Assembly (NCBI GenBank): GCA_916048095.2 | Contig: OU696579.1 | Span: 9,600,169 to 9,664,168, forward strand | Reading direction: 5' to 3' | DNA length: 64,000 bases | DNA from: Sacculina carcini | Lineage: Eukaryota > Arthropoda > Thecostraca > Sacculinidae | Shown here: positions 28,394-43,245 of the stretch, piece after piece | Layout: every line of letters starts with the position of its first letter | Numbering within the stretch: position 1 is the first letter of the stretch | The notes under the pieces: model-generated | What the model was told of the DNA's origin: nothing | The model's database searches: none | What the model saw: the letters and a program-made list of their open reading frames with translations, nothing else | Made by a program: the position numbers and the translations under genes

Positions 28394-29610
28394 ACTTAGG
28401 TAACACTTAGGGCACACTTAGGTAACACTTAGGGCACACTTAGGTAACACTTAGGGCACACTTAGGGCACACTTAGGCAACACTTAGGTAACACTTAGGT
28501 AACACTTAGGTAACACTTAGGTAACACTTGGGTAACACTTAGGGCATACTTAGGTAACACTTAGGTAACACTTAGGTAACTTAGGTAACACTTAGGGCAC
28601 ACTTAGGGCACACTTAGGTAACACTTAGGTAACACTTAGGGCACACTTAGGTAACACTTTGGGCACACTTGGGTAACACTTTGGGCACACTTAGGTAACA
28701 CTTAGGGCACACTTAGGTAACACTTAGGTAACACTTAGGGCACACTTAGGTAACACTTGGGGCACACTTAGGGCACACTTAGGTAACACTTAGGTAACAC
28801 TTAGGTAACACTTAGGGCACACTTGGGTAACACTTAGGGCACACTTAGGGCACACTTAGGTAACACTTAGGTAACACTTAGGTAAGACTTAGGTAACACT
28901 TAGGTAACACTTAGGTAACACTTAGGTAACACTTAGGTAACACTTAGGTAACACTTAGGTAACACTTAGGTAACACTTAGGGCACACTTAGGTAACACTT
29001 AGGGCACACTTAGGTAACACTTAGGGCACACTTAGGTAACACTTAGGGCACACTTAGGTAATACTTAGGTAACACTTAGGTAACACTTAGGTAACACTTA
29101 GGTAACACTTAGGTAACACTTAGGTAACACTTAGGTAATACTTAGGTAACACTTAGGTAACACTTAGGTAACACTTAGGTAACACTTAGGTAATACTTAG
29201 GTAACACTTAGGTAACACTTAGGTAACACTTAGGTAACACTTATTTAACACTTAGGGCACACTTAGGTAACACTTAGGGCACACTTAGGTAACACTTAGG
29301 GCACACTTAGGTAACACTTAGGGCACACTTAGGGCACACTTAGGTAACACTTAGGTAACACTTAGGTAACACTTAGGTAACACTTAGGTAACACTTAGGT
29401 AACACTTAGGTAACACTTAGGTAATACTTAGGTAACACTTAGGGCACACTTAGGTAACACTTAGGTAACTTAGGTAACACTTAGGGCACACTGAGGTAAC
29501 ACTTAGGGCACACTTAGGTAACACTTAGGTAACACTTAGGTAACACTTAGGTAACACTTAGGTAACACTTAGGTAACACTTAGGTAACACTTAGGTAACA
29601 CTTAGGGCAT
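28394..29610 (+). repeat. 1.28-kb tandem pair, downstream copy
   Basis: Second copy of the pair, 66 bp (six units) shorter than the first. It ends at the TACTTAGG unit whose T is at 29610, the equivalent of 28393. It carries the CACTTATTTAA unit at 29238-29248. Confidence 0.82.
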
Positions 29611-32600
29611 ACTTAGGTAACACTTAGGGCACACTTAGGTAACACTTAGGGCACACTTAGGTAACACTTTGGGCACACTTGGGTAACACTTTGGGCACAC
29701 TTAGGTAACACTTAGGGCACACTTAGGGCACACTTAGGTAACACTTAGGTAACACTTAGGTAACACTTAGGTAACACTTAGGTAACACTTAGGTAACTTA
29801 GGTAACACTTAGGGCACACTTAGGTAACACTTAGGGCACACTTAGGTAACACTTAGGTAACACTTAGGTAACACTTAGGTAACACTTAGGTAACACTTAG
29901 GTAACACTTAGGTAACACTTAGGTAACACTTAGGGCACACTTAGGTAACACTTAGGGCACACTTAGGTAACACTTAGGTAACACTTAGGGCACACTTAGG
30001 TAACACTTAGGGCACACTTAGGTAACACTTAGGGCACACTTAGGGCACACTTAGGCAACACTTAGGTAACACTTAGGTAACACTTAGGTAACACTTAGGT
30101 AACACTTGGGTAACACTTAGGGCATACTTAGGTAACACTTAGGTAACACTTAGGTAACTTAGGTAACACTTAGGGCACACTTAGGGCACACTTAGGTAAC
30201 ACTTAGGTAACACTTAGGGCACACTTAGGTAACACTTTGGGCACACTTGGGTAACACTTTGGGCACACTTAGGTAACACTTAGGGCACACTTAGGTAACA
30301 CTTAGGTAACACTTAGGGCACACTTAGGTAACACTTGGGGCACACTTAGGGCACACTTAGGTAACACTTAGGTAACACTTAGGTAACACTTAGGGCACAC
30401 TTGGGTAACACTTAGGGCACACTTAGGGCACACTTAGGTAACACTTAGGTAACACTTAGGTAAGACTTAGGTAACACTTAGGTAACACTTAGGTAACACT
30501 TAGGTAACACTTAGGTAACACTTAGGGCATACTTAGGTAACACTTAGGGCACACTTAGGTAACACTTAGGGCACACTTAGGTAACACTTTGGGCACACTT
30601 GGGTAACACTTTGGGCACACTTAGGTAACACTTAGGGCACACTTAGGTAACACTTAGGTAACACTTAGGGCACACTTAGGTAACACTTAGGGCACACTTA
30701 GGGCACACTTAGGTAACACTTAGGTAACACTTAGGTGACACTTAGGGCACACTTAGGTAACACTTTGGGCACACTTAGGTAACACTTTGGGCACACTTAG
30801 GTAACACTTAGGGCACACTTAGGTAACACTTAGGTAACACTTAGGTAACACTTAGGTAACACTTAGGTAACTTAGGTAACACTTAGGGCACACTTAGGTA
30901 ACACTTAGGGCACACTTAGGTAACACTTAGGTAACACTTAGGTAACACTTAGGTAACACTTAGGTAACACTTAGGTAACACTTAGGTAACACTTAGGTAA
31001 CACTTAGGTAACACTTAGGGCACACTTAGGTAACACTTAGGGCACACTTAGGTAACACTTAGGTAACACTTAGGGCACACTTAGGTAACACTTAGGGCAC
31101 ACTTAGGTAACACTTAGGGCACACTTAGGGCACACTTAGGTAACACTTAGGTAACACTTAGGTAACACTTAGGTAACACTTAGGTAACACTTAGGTAACA
31201 CTTAGGGCATACTTAGGTAACACTTAGGGCACACTTAGGTAACACTTAGGTAACACTTAGGTAACACTTAGGTAACACTTAGGTAACACTTAGGGCACAC
31301 TTAGGTAACACTTAGGGCACACTTAGGTAACACTTAGGTAACACTTAGGGCACACTTAGGTAACACTTAGGGCACACTTAGGTAACACTTAGGGCACACT
31401 TAGGGCACACTTAGGCAACACTTAGGTAACACTTAGGTAACACTTAGGTAACACTTAGGTAACACTTGGGTAACACTTAGGGCATACTTAGGTAACACTT
31501 AGGTAACACTTAGGTAACTTAGGTAACACTTAGGGCACACTTAGGGCACACTTAGGTAACACTTAGGTAACACTTAGGGCACACTTAGGTAACACTTTGG
31601 GCACACTTGGGTAACACTTTGGGCACACTTAGGTAACACTTAGGGCACACTTAGGTAACACTTAGGTAACACTTAGGGCACACTTAGGTAACACTTGGGG
31701 CACACTTAGGGCACACTTAGGTAACACTTAGGTAACACTTAGGTAACACTTAGGGCACACTTGGGTAACACTTAGGGCACACTTAGGGCACACTTAGGTA
31801 ACACTTAGGTAACACTTAGGTAAGACTTAGGTAACACTTAGGTAACACTTAGGTAACACTTAGGTAACACTTAGGTAACACTTAGGGCATACTTAGGTAA
31901 CACTTAGGGCACACTTAGGTAACACTTAGGGCACACTTAGGTAACACTTAGGTAACACTTAGGTAACACTTAGGTAACACTTAGGTAACACTTAGGTAAC
32001 ACTTAGGTAACACTTAGGTAACACTTAGGTAACACTTAGGGCACACTTAGGTAACACTTAGGGCACACTTAGGTAACACTTAGGTAACACTTAGGTAACA
32101 CTTAGGTAACACTTAGGTAACACTTAGGGCACACTTAGGTAACACTTAGGGCACACTTAGGTAACACTTAGGTAACACTTAGGGCACACTTAGGTAACAC
32201 TTAGGGCACACTTAGGTAACACTTAGGGCACACTTAGGGCACACTTAGGCAACACTTAGGTAACACTTAGGTAACACTTAGGTAACACTTAGGTAACACT
32301 TGGGTAACACTTAGGGCATACTTAGGTAACACTTAGGTAACACTTAGGTAACTTAGGTAACACTTAGGGCACACTTAGGGCACACTTAGGTAACACTTAG
32401 GTAACACTTAGGGCACACTTAGGTAACACTTTGGGCACACTTGGGTAACACTTTGGGCACACTTAGGTAACACTTAGGGCACACTTAGGTAACACTTAGG
32501 TAATACTTAGGTAACACTTAGGGCACACTTAGGTAACACTTAGGTAACACTTAGGTAATACTTAGGTAACACTTAGGGCACACTTAGGTAACACTTAGGT

Positions 32601-35124
32601 AACTTAGGTAACACTTAGGGCACACTGAGGTAACACTTAGGGCACACTTAGGTAACACTTAGGTAACACTTAGGTAACACTTAGGTAACACTTAGGTAAC
32701 ACTTAGGTAACACTTAGGGCACACTTAGGTAACACTTTGGGCACACTTGGGTAACACTTTGGGCACACTTAGGTAACACTTAGGGCACACTTAGGTAACA
32801 CTTAGGTAACACTTAGGTAACACTTAGGTAACACTTAGGTAACTTAGGTAACACTTAGGGCACACTTAGGTAACACTTAGGTAACACTTAGGTAACACTT
32901 AGGTAACACTTAGGTAACACTTAGGTAACACTTAGGTAACACTTAGGTAACACTTAGGTAACACTTAGGTAACACTTAGGTAACACTTAGGGCACACTTA
33001 GGTAACACTTAGGGCACACTTAGGTAACACTTAGGTAACACTTAGGGCACACTTAGGTAACACTTAGGGCACACTTAGGGCACACTTAGGCAACACTTAG
33101 GTAACACTTAGGTAACACTTAGGTAACACTTAGGTAACACTTGGGTAACACTTAGGGCATACTTAGGTAACACTTAGGGCACACTTAGGTAACACTTAGG
33201 GCACACTTAGGTAACACTTAGGTAACACTTAGGTAACACTTAGGTAACACTTAGGTAACACTTAGGTAACACTTAGGTAACACTTAGGTAACACTTAGGT
33301 AACACTTAGGGCACACTTAGGTAACACTTAGGGCACACTTAGGTAACACTTAGGTAACACTTAGGGCACACTTAGGTAACACTTAGGGCACACTTAGGTA
33401 ACACTTAGGGCACACTTAGGGCACACTTAGGTAACACTTAGGTAACACTTAGGTAACACTTAGGTAACACTTAGGTAACACTTAGGTAACACTTAGGTAA
33501 CACTTAGGGCATACTTAGGTAACACTTAGGGCACACTTAGGTAACACTTAGGTAACACTTAGGTAACACTTAGGTAACACTTAGGTAACACTTAGGGCAC
33601 ACTTAGGTAACACTTAGGGCACACTTAGGTAACACTTAGGTAACACTTAGGGCACACTTAGGTAACACTTAGGGCACACTTAGGTAACACTTAGGGCACA
33701 CTTAGGGCACACTTAGGCAACACTTAGGTAACACTTAGGTAACACTTAGGTAACACTTAGGTAACACTTGGGTAACACTTAGGGCATACTTAGGTAACAC
33801 TTAGGTAACACTTAGGTAACTTAGGTAACACTTAGGGCACACTTAGGGCACACTTAGGTAACACTTAGGTAACACTTAGGGCACACTTAGGTAACACTTA
33901 GGTAACACTTAGGTAACACTTAGGTAACACTTAGGGCACACTTAGGTAACACTTAGGGCACACTTAGGTAACACTTAGGTAACACTTAGGGCACACTTAG
34001 GTAACACTTAGGGCACACTTAGGTAACACTTAGGGCACACTTAGGGCACACTTAGGCAACACTTAGGTAACACTTAGGTAACACTTAGGTAACACTTAGG
34101 TAACACTTAGGTAACACTTAGGGCACACTTAGGTAACACTTAGGGCACACTTAGGTAACACTTAGGTAACACTTAGGGCACACTTAGGTAACACTTAGGG
34201 CACACTTAGGGCACACTTAGGCAACACTTAGGTAACACTTAGGTAACACTTAGGTAACACTTAGGTAACACTTGGGTAACACTTAGGGCATACTTAGGTA
34301 ACACTTAGGGCACACTTAGGTAACACTTTGGGCACACTTAGGTAACACTTTGGGCACACTTAGGTAACACTTAGGGCACACTTAGGTAACACTTAGGTAA
34401 CACTTAGGGCACACTTAGGTAACACTTGGGGCACACTTAGGGCACACTTAGGTAACACTTAGGTAACACTTGGGTAACACTTAGGTAACACTTAGGGCAC
34501 ACTTAGGTAACACTTAGGGCACACTTAGGTAACACTTAGGAAACACTTAGGTAACACTTAGGTAACACTTAGGTAACTTAGGTAACACTTAGGGCACACT
34601 TAGGGCACACTTAGGTAACACTTAGGTAACACTTAGGGCACACTTAGGTAACACTTTGGGCACACTTGGGTAACACTTTGGGCACACTTAGGTAACACTT
34701 AGGGCACACTTAGGTAACACTTAGGTAACACTTAGGGCACACTTAGGTAACACTTGGGGCACACTTAGGGCACACTTAGGTAACACTTAGGTAACACTTA
34801 GGTAACACTTAGGGCACACTTAGGTAACACTTAGGGCACACTTAGGGCACACTTAGGTAACACTTAGGTAACACTTAGGTAAGACTTAGGTAACACTTAG
34901 GTAACACTTAGGTAACACTTAGGTAACACTTAGGTAACACTTAGGGCATACTTAGGTAACACTTAGGGCACACTTAGGTAACACTTAGGGCACACTTAGG
35001 TAACACTTTGGGCACACTTGGGTAACACTTTGGGCACACTTAGGTAACACTTAGGGCACACTTAGGTAACACTTAGGTAACACTTAGGGCACACTTAGGT
35101 AACACTTGGGGCACACTTAGGGCA

Positions 35125-36761
35125 CACTTAAGTAACACTTAGGTAACACTTAGGTAACACTTAGGGCACACTTAGGTAACACTTTGGGCACACTTAGGTA
35201 ACACTTTGGGCACACTTAGGTAACACTTAGGGCACACTTAGGTAACACTTAGGTAACACTTAGGTAACACTTAGGTAACACTTAGGTAACTTAGGTAACA
35301 CTTAGGGCACACTTAGGTAACACTTAGGGCACACTTAGGTAACACTTAGGTAACACTTAGGTAACACTTAGGTAACACTTAGGTAACACTTAGGTAACAC
35401 TTAGGTAACACTTAGGTAACACTTAGGTAACACTTAGGTAACACTTAGGGCACACTTAGGTAACACTTAGGGCACACTTAGGTAACACTTAGGTAACACT
35501 TAGGGCACACTTAGGTAACACTTAGGGCACACTTAGGTAACACTTAGGGCACACTTAGGGCACACTTAGGTAACACTTAGGTAACACTTAGGTAACACTT
35601 AGGTAACACTTAGGTAACACTTAGGTAACACTTAGGGCATACTTAGGTAACACTTAGGGCACACTTAGGTAACACTTAGGGCACACTTAGGTAACACTTT
35701 GGGCACACATGGGTAACACTTTGGGCACACTTAGGTAACACTTAGGGCACACTTAGGGCACACTTAGCTAACACTTAGGTAACACTTAGGTAACACTTAG
35801 GTAACACTTAGGTAACACTTAGGTAACACTTAGGTAACACTTAGGTAACACTTAGGTAACACTTAGGTAACACTTAGGTAACACTTAGGTAACACTTAGG
35901 TAACACTTAGGGCACACTTAGGTAACACTTAGGGCACACTTAGGTAACACTTAGGTAACACTTAGGTAACAATTAGGTAACACTTAGGTAACACTTAGGT
36001 AACACTTAGGTAACACTTAGGTAACACTTAGGGCACACTTAGGTAACACTTAGGGCACACTTAGGTAACACTTAGGTAACACTTAGGGCACACTTAGGTA
36101 ACACTTAGGGCACACTTAGGTAACACTTAGAGCACACTTAGGGCACACTTAGGTAACACTTAGGTAACACTTAGGTAACACTTAGGTAACACTTAGGTAA
36201 CACTTGGGTAACACTTAGGGCATACTTAGGTAACACTTAGGGCACACTTAGGTAACACTTAGGGCACACTTAGGTAACACTTAGGTAACACTTAGGGCAC
36301 ACTTAGGTAACACTTAGGGCACACTTAGGTAACACTTAGGGCACACTTAGGGCACACTTAGGTAACACTTAGGTAACACTTAGGTAACACTTAGGTAACA
36401 CTTAGGTAACACTTAGGTAACACTTAGGGCATACTTAGGTAACACTTAGGGCACACTTAGGTAACACTTAGGGCACACTTAGGTAACACTTTGGGCACAC
36501 ATGGGTAACACTTTGGGCACACTTAGGTAACACTTAGGGCACACTTAGGGCACACTTAGCTAACACTTAGGTAACACTTAGGTAACACTTAGGTAACACT
36601 TAGGTAACACTTAGGTAACACTTAGGTAACACTTAGGTAACACTTAGGTAACACTTAGGTAACACTTAGGTAACACTTAGGTAACACTTAGGGCACACTT
36701 AGGTAACACTTAGGGCACACTTAGGTAACACTTAGGTAACACTTAGGTAACAATTAGGTAA
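35125..36761 (+). repeat. Marked 1.6-kb domain, copy 5
   Basis: Markers: CACTTAAGTAA 35125, CACATGGGTAA 35706 and 36498, CAATTAGGTAA 35970 and 36751, CACTTAGAGCA 36124. This is the longest copy at 1637 bp. The distance from CACTTAAGTAA to the first CACATGGGTAA is 581 rather than 570 bp, and the CACATGGGTAA spacing is 792 rather than 781 bp, each an added 11-bp unit. Confidence 0.9.
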
Positions 36762-39700
36762 CACTTAGGTAACACTTAGGGCACACTTAGGTAACACTTA
36801 GGGCACACTTAGGTAACACTTAGGTAACACTTAGGGCACACTTAGGTAACACTTAGGGCACACTTAGGTAACACTTAGGGCACACTTAGGGCACACTTAG
36901 GCAACACTTAGGTAACACTTAGGTAACACTTAGGTAACACTTAGGTAACACTTGGGTAACACTTAGGGCATACTTAGGTAACACTTAGGTAACACTTAGG
37001 TAACTTAGGTAACACTTAGGGCACACTTAGGGCACACTTAGGTAACACTTAGGTAACACTTAGGGCACACTTAGGTAACACTTAGGGCACACTTAGGTAA
37101 CACTTAGGGCACACTTAGGTAACACTTAGGTAACACTTAGGGCACACTTAGGTAACACTTAGGGCACACTTAGGTAACACTTAGGGCACACTTAGGGCAC
37201 ACTTAGGTAACACTTAGGTAACACTTAGGTAACACTTAGGTAACACTTAGGTAACACTTAGGTAACACTTAGGGCATACTTAGGTAACACTTAGGGCACA
37301 CTTAGGTAACACTTAGGTAACACTTAGGTAACACTTAGGTAACACTTAGGTAACACTTAGGGCACACTTAGGTAACACTTAGGGCACACTTAGGTAACAC
37401 TTAGGTAACACTTAGGGCACACTTAGGTAACACTTAGGGCACACTTAGGTAACACTTAGGGCACACTTAGGGCACACTTAGGCAACACTTAGGTAACACT
37501 TAGGTAACACTTAGGTAACACTTAGGTAACACTTGGGTAACACTTAGGGCATACTTAGGTAACACTTAGGTAACACTTAGGTAACTTAGGTAACACTTAG
37601 GGCACACTTAGGGCACACTTAGGTAACACTTAGGTAACACTTAGGGCACACTTAGGTAACACTTTGGGCACACTTGGGTAACACTTTGGGCACACTTAGG
37701 TAACACTTAGGGCACACTTAGGTAACACTTAGGTAACACTTAGGGCACACTTAGGTAACACTTGGGGCACACTTAGGGCACACTTAGGTAACACTTAGGT
37801 AACACTTAGGTAACACTTAGGGCACACTTGGGTAACACTTAGGGCACACTTAGGGCACACTTAGGTAACACTTAGGTAACACTTAGGTAAGACTTAGGTA
37901 ACACTTAGGTAACACTTAGGTAACACTTAGGTAACACTTAGGTAACACTTAGGGCATACTTAGGTAACACTTAGGGCACACTTAGGTAACACTTAGGGCA
38001 CACTTAGGTAACACTTAGGTAACACTTAGGTAACACTTAGGTAACACTTAGGTAACACTTAGGTAACACTTAGGTAACACTTAGGTAACACTTAGGTAAC
38101 ACTTAGGGCACACTTAGGTAACACTTAGGGCACACTTAGGTAACACTTAGGTAACACTTAGGGCACACTTAGGTAACACTTAGGGCACACTTAGGTAACA
38201 CTTAGGGCACACTTAGGGCACACTTAGGTAACACTTAGGTAACACTTAGGTAACACTTAGGTAACACTTAGGTAACACTTAGGTAACACTTAGGGCATAC
38301 TTAGGTAACACTTAGGGCACACTTAGGTAACACTTAGGTAACACTTAGGTAACACTTAGGTAACACTTAGGTAACACTTAGGGCACACTTAGGTAACACT
38401 TAGGGCACACTTAGGTAACACTTAGGTAACACTTAGGGCACACTTAGGTAACACTTAGGGCACACTTAGGTAACACTTAGGGCACACTTAGGGCACACTT
38501 AGGCAACACTTAGGTAACACTTAGGTAACACTTAGGTAACACTTAGGTAACACTTGGGTAACACTTAGGGCATACTTAGGTAACACTTAGGTAACACTTA
38601 GGTAACTTAGGTAACACTTAGGGCACACTTAGGGCACACTTAGGTAACACTTAGGTAACACTTAGGGCACACTTAGGTAACACTTTGGGCACACTTGGGT
38701 AACACTTTGGGCACACTTAGGTAACACTTAGGGCACACTTAGGTAACACTTAGGTAATACTTAGGTAACACTTAGGGCACACTTAGGTAACACTTAGGTA
38801 ACACTTAGGTAATACTTAGGTAACACTTAGGGCACACTTAGGTAACACTTAGGTAACTTAGGTAACACTTAGGGCACACTGAGGTAACACTTAGGGCACA
38901 CTTAGGTAACACTTAGGTAACACTTAGGTAACACTTAGGTAACACTTAGGTAACACTTAGGTAACACTTAGGGCACACTTAGGTAACACTTTGGGCACAC
39001 TTGGGTAACACTTTGGGCACACTTAGGTAACACTTAGGGCACACTTAGGTAACACTTAGGTAACACTTAGGTAACACTTAGGTAACACTTAGGTAACTTA
39101 GGTAACACTTAGGGCACACTTAGGTAACACTTATGTAACACTTAGGTAACACTTAGGTAACACTTAGGTAACACTTAGGTAACACTTAGGTAACACTTAG
39201 GTAACACTTAGGTAACACTTAGGTAACACTTAGGTAACACTTAGGGCACACTTAGGTAACACTTAGGGCACACTTAGGTAACACTTAGGTAACACTTAGG
39301 TAACACTTAGGGCACACTTAGGTAACACTTAGGGCACACTTAGGTAACACTTAGGGCACACTTAGGGCACACTTAGGCAACACTTAGGTAACACTTAGGT
39401 AACACTTAGGTAACACTTAGGTAACACTTGGGTAACACTTAGGGCATACTTAGGTAACACTTAGGGCACACTTAGGTAACACTTTGGGCACACTTAGGTA
39501 ACACTTTGGGCACACTTAGGTAACACTTAGGGCACACTTAGGTAACACTTAGGTAACACTTAGGGCACACTTAGGTAACACTTGGGGCACACTTAGGGCA
39601 CACTTAGGTAACACTTAGGTAACACTTGGGTAACACTTAGGTAACACTTAGGGCACACTTAGGTAACACTTAGGGCACACTTAGGTAACACTTAGGAAAC

Positions 39701-40291
39701 ACTTAGGTAACACTTAGGTAACACTTAGGTAACTTAGGTAACACTTAGGGCACACTTAGGGCACACTTAGGTAACACTTAGGTAACACTTAGGGCACACT
39801 TAGGTAACACTTTGGGCACACTTGGGTAACACTTTGGGCACACTTAGGTAACACTTAGGGCACACTTAGGTAACACTTAGGTAACACTTAGGGCACACTT
39901 AGGTAACACTTGGGGCACACTTAGGGCACACTTAGGTAACACTTAGGTAACACTTAGGTAACACTTAGGGCACACTTAGGTAACACTTAGGGCACACTTA
40001 GGGCACACTTAGGTAACACTTAGGTAACACTTAGGTAAGACTTAGGTAACACTTAGGTAACACTTAGGTAACACTTAGGTAACACTTAGGTAACACTTAG
40101 GTAACACTTAGGGCATACTTAGGTAACACTTGGGGCACACTTAGGTAACACTTAGGGCACACTTAGGTAACACTTTGGGCACACTTGGGTAACACTTTGG
40201 GCACACTTAGGTAACACTTAGGGCACACTTAGGTAACACTTAGGTAACACTTAGGGCACACTTAGGTAACACTTGGGGCACACTTAGGGCA

Positions 40292-41906
40292 CACTTAAGT
40301 AACACTTAGGTAACACTTAGGTAACACTTAGGGCACACTTAGGTAACACTTTGGGCACACTTAGGTAACACTTTGGGCACACTTAGGTAACACTTAGGGC
40401 ACACTTAGGTAACACTTAGGTAACACTTAGGTAACACTTAGGTAACACTTAGGTAACTTAGGTAACACTTAGGGCACACTTAGGTAACACTTAGGGCACA
40501 CTTAGGTAACACTTAGGTAACACTTAGGTAACACTTAGGTAACACTTAGGTAACACTTAGGTAACACTTAGGTAACACTTAGGTAACACTTAGGTAACAC
40601 TTAGGGCACACTTAGGTAACACTTAGGGCACACTTAGGTAACACTTAGGTAACACTTAGGGCACACTTAGGTAACACTTAGGGCACACTTAGGTAACACT
40701 TAGGGCACACTTAGGGCACACTTAGGTAACACTTAGGTAACACTTAGGTAACACTTAGGTAACACTTAGGTAACACTTAGGTAACACTTAGGGCATACTT
40801 AGGTAACACTTAGGGCACACTTAGGTAACACTTAGGGCACACTTAGGTAACACTTTGGGCACACATGGGTAACACTTTGGGCACACTTAGGTAACACTTA
40901 GGGCACACTTAGGGCACACTTAGCTAACACTTAGGTAACACTTAGGTAACACTTAGGTAACACTTAGGTAACACTTAGGTAACACTTAGGTAACACTTAG
41001 GTAACACTTAGGTAACACTTAGGTAACACTTAGGTAACACTTAGGTAACACTTAGGGCACACTTAGGTAACACTTAGGGCACACTTAGGTAACACTTAGG
41101 TAACACTTAGGTAACAATTAGGTAACACTTAGGTAACACTTAGGTAACACTTAGGTAACACTTAGGTAACACTTAGGGCACACTTAGGTAACACTTAGGG
41201 CACACTTAGGTAACACTTAGGTAACACTTAGGGCACACTTAGGTAACACTTAGGGCACACTTAGGTAACACTTAGAGCACACTTAGGGCACACTTAGGTA
41301 ACACTTAGGTAACACTTAGGTAACACTTAGGTAACACTTAGGTAACACTTGGGTAACACTTAGGGCATACTTAGGTAACACTTAGGGCACACTTAGGTAA
41401 CACTTAGGGCACACTTAGGTAACACTTAGGTAACACTTAGGGCACACTTAGGTAACACTTAGGGCACACTTAGGTAACACTTAGGGCACACTTAGGGCAC
41501 ACTTAGGTAACACTTAGGTAACACTTAGGTAACACTTAGGTAACACTTAGGTAACACTTAGGTAACACTTAGGGCATACTTAGGTAACACTTAGGGCACA
41601 CTTAGGTAACACTTAGGGCACACTTAGGTAACACTTTGGGCACACATGGGTAACACTTTGGGCACACTTAGGTAACACTTAGGGCACACTTAGGGCACAC
41701 TTAGCTAACACTTAGGTAACACTTAGGTAACACTTAGGTAACACTTAGGTAACACTTAGGTAACACTTAGGTAACACTTAGGTAACACTTAGGTAACACT
41801 TAGGTAACACTTAGGTAACACTTAGGTAACACTTAGGGCACACTTAGGTAACACTTAGGGCACACTTAGGTAACACTTAGGTAACACTTAGGTAACAATT
41901 AGGTAA
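40292..41906 (+). repeat. Marked 1.6-kb domain, copy 6
   Basis: Markers: CACTTAAGTAA 40292, CACATGGGTAA 40862 and 41643, CAATTAGGTAA 41115 and 41896, CACTTAGAGCA 41269. Length is 1615 bp, and every marker is 14852 bp downstream of its equivalent in copy 4. It is part of the 8.75-kb duplicated block. Confidence 0.9.
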
Positions 41907-41962
41907 CACTTAGGTAACACTTAGGGCACACTTAGGTAACACTTAGGGCACACTTAGGTAAC

Positions 41963-43245
41963 ACTTAGGTAACACTTAGGGCACACTTAGGTAACACTTA
42001 GGGCACACTTAGGTAACACTTAGGGCACACTTAGGGCACACTTAGGCAACACTTAGGTAACACTTAGGTAACACTTAGGTAACACTTAGGTAACACTTGG
42101 GTAACACTTAGGGCATACTTAGGTAACACTTAGGTAACACTTAGGTAACTTAGGTAACACTTAGGGCACACTTAGGGCACACTTAGGTAACACTTAGGTA
42201 ACACTTAGGGCACACTTAGGTAACACTTTGGGCACACTTGGGTAACACTTTGGGCACACTTAGGTAACACTTAGGGCACACTTAGGTAACACTTAGGTAA
42301 CACTTAGGGCACACTTAGGTAACACTTGGGGCACACTTAGGGCACACTTAGGTAACACTTAGGTAACACTTAGGTAACACTTAGGGCACACTTGGGTAAC
42401 ACTTAGGGCACACTTAGGGCACACTTAGGTAACACTTAGGTAACACTTAGGTAAGACTTAGGTAACACTTAGGTAACACTTAGGTAACACTTAGGTAACA
42501 CTTAGGTAACACTTAGGTAACACTTAGGTAACACTTAGGTAACACTTAGGGCACACTTAGGTAACACTTAGGGCACACTTAGGTAACACTTAGGGCACAC
42601 TTAGGTAACACTTAGGGCACACTTAGGTAATACTTAGGTAACACTTAGGTAACACTTAGGTAACACTTAGGTAACACTTAGGTAACACTTAGGTAACACT
42701 TAGGTAATACTTAGGTAACACTTAGGTAACACTTAGGTAACACTTAGGTAACACTTAGGTAATACTTAGGTAACACTTAGGTAACACTTAGGTAACACTT
42801 AGGTAACACTTATTTAACACTTAGGGCACACTTAGGTAACACTTAGGGCACACTTAGGTAACACTTAGGGCACACTTAGGTAACACTTAGGGCACACTTA
42901 GGGCACACTTAGGTAACACTTAGGTAACACTTAGGTAACACTTAGGTAACACTTAGGGCACACTTAGGGCACACTTAGGTAACACTTAGGTAACACTTAG
43001 GTAACACTTAGGTAACACTTAGGTAACACTTAGGTAACACTTAGGTAACACTTAGGTAATACTTAGGTAACACTTAGGGCACACTTAGGTAACACTTAGG
43101 TAACTTAGGTAACACTTAGGGCACACTGAGGTAACACTTAGGGCACACTTAGGTAACACTTAGGTAACACTTAGGTAACACTTAGGTAACACTTAGGTAA
43201 CACTTAGGTAACACTTAGGTAACACTTAGGTAACACTTAGGGCAT
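41963..43245 (+). repeat. Copy of the 1.28-kb pair, upstream member
   Basis: Equivalent of 27111-28393 at shift 14852, with CACTTATTTAA at 42807-42817 and CACTGAGGTAA at 43124. The tandem pair therefore formed before the 14.85-kb-spaced duplication. Confidence 0.8.

Larger units (their letters stand above)
24441..33200 (+). repeat. About 8.75-kb block, partner of 39293-48020
   Basis: Upstream member of a pair of long homologous segments. The shift is 14852 bp for most of its length (24595 with 39447, 26010 with 40862, 26791 with 41643, 27955 with 42807, 28272 with 43124), then 14841 (29238 with 44079, 29489 with 44330) and finally 14821 (32623 with 47444, 33160 with 47981). The steps of 11 and 20 bp correspond to one 11-bp unit and one 11-bp plus one 9-bp unit. 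It includes one copy of the 1.6-kb domain and the 1.28-kb tandem pair. Confidence 0.82.
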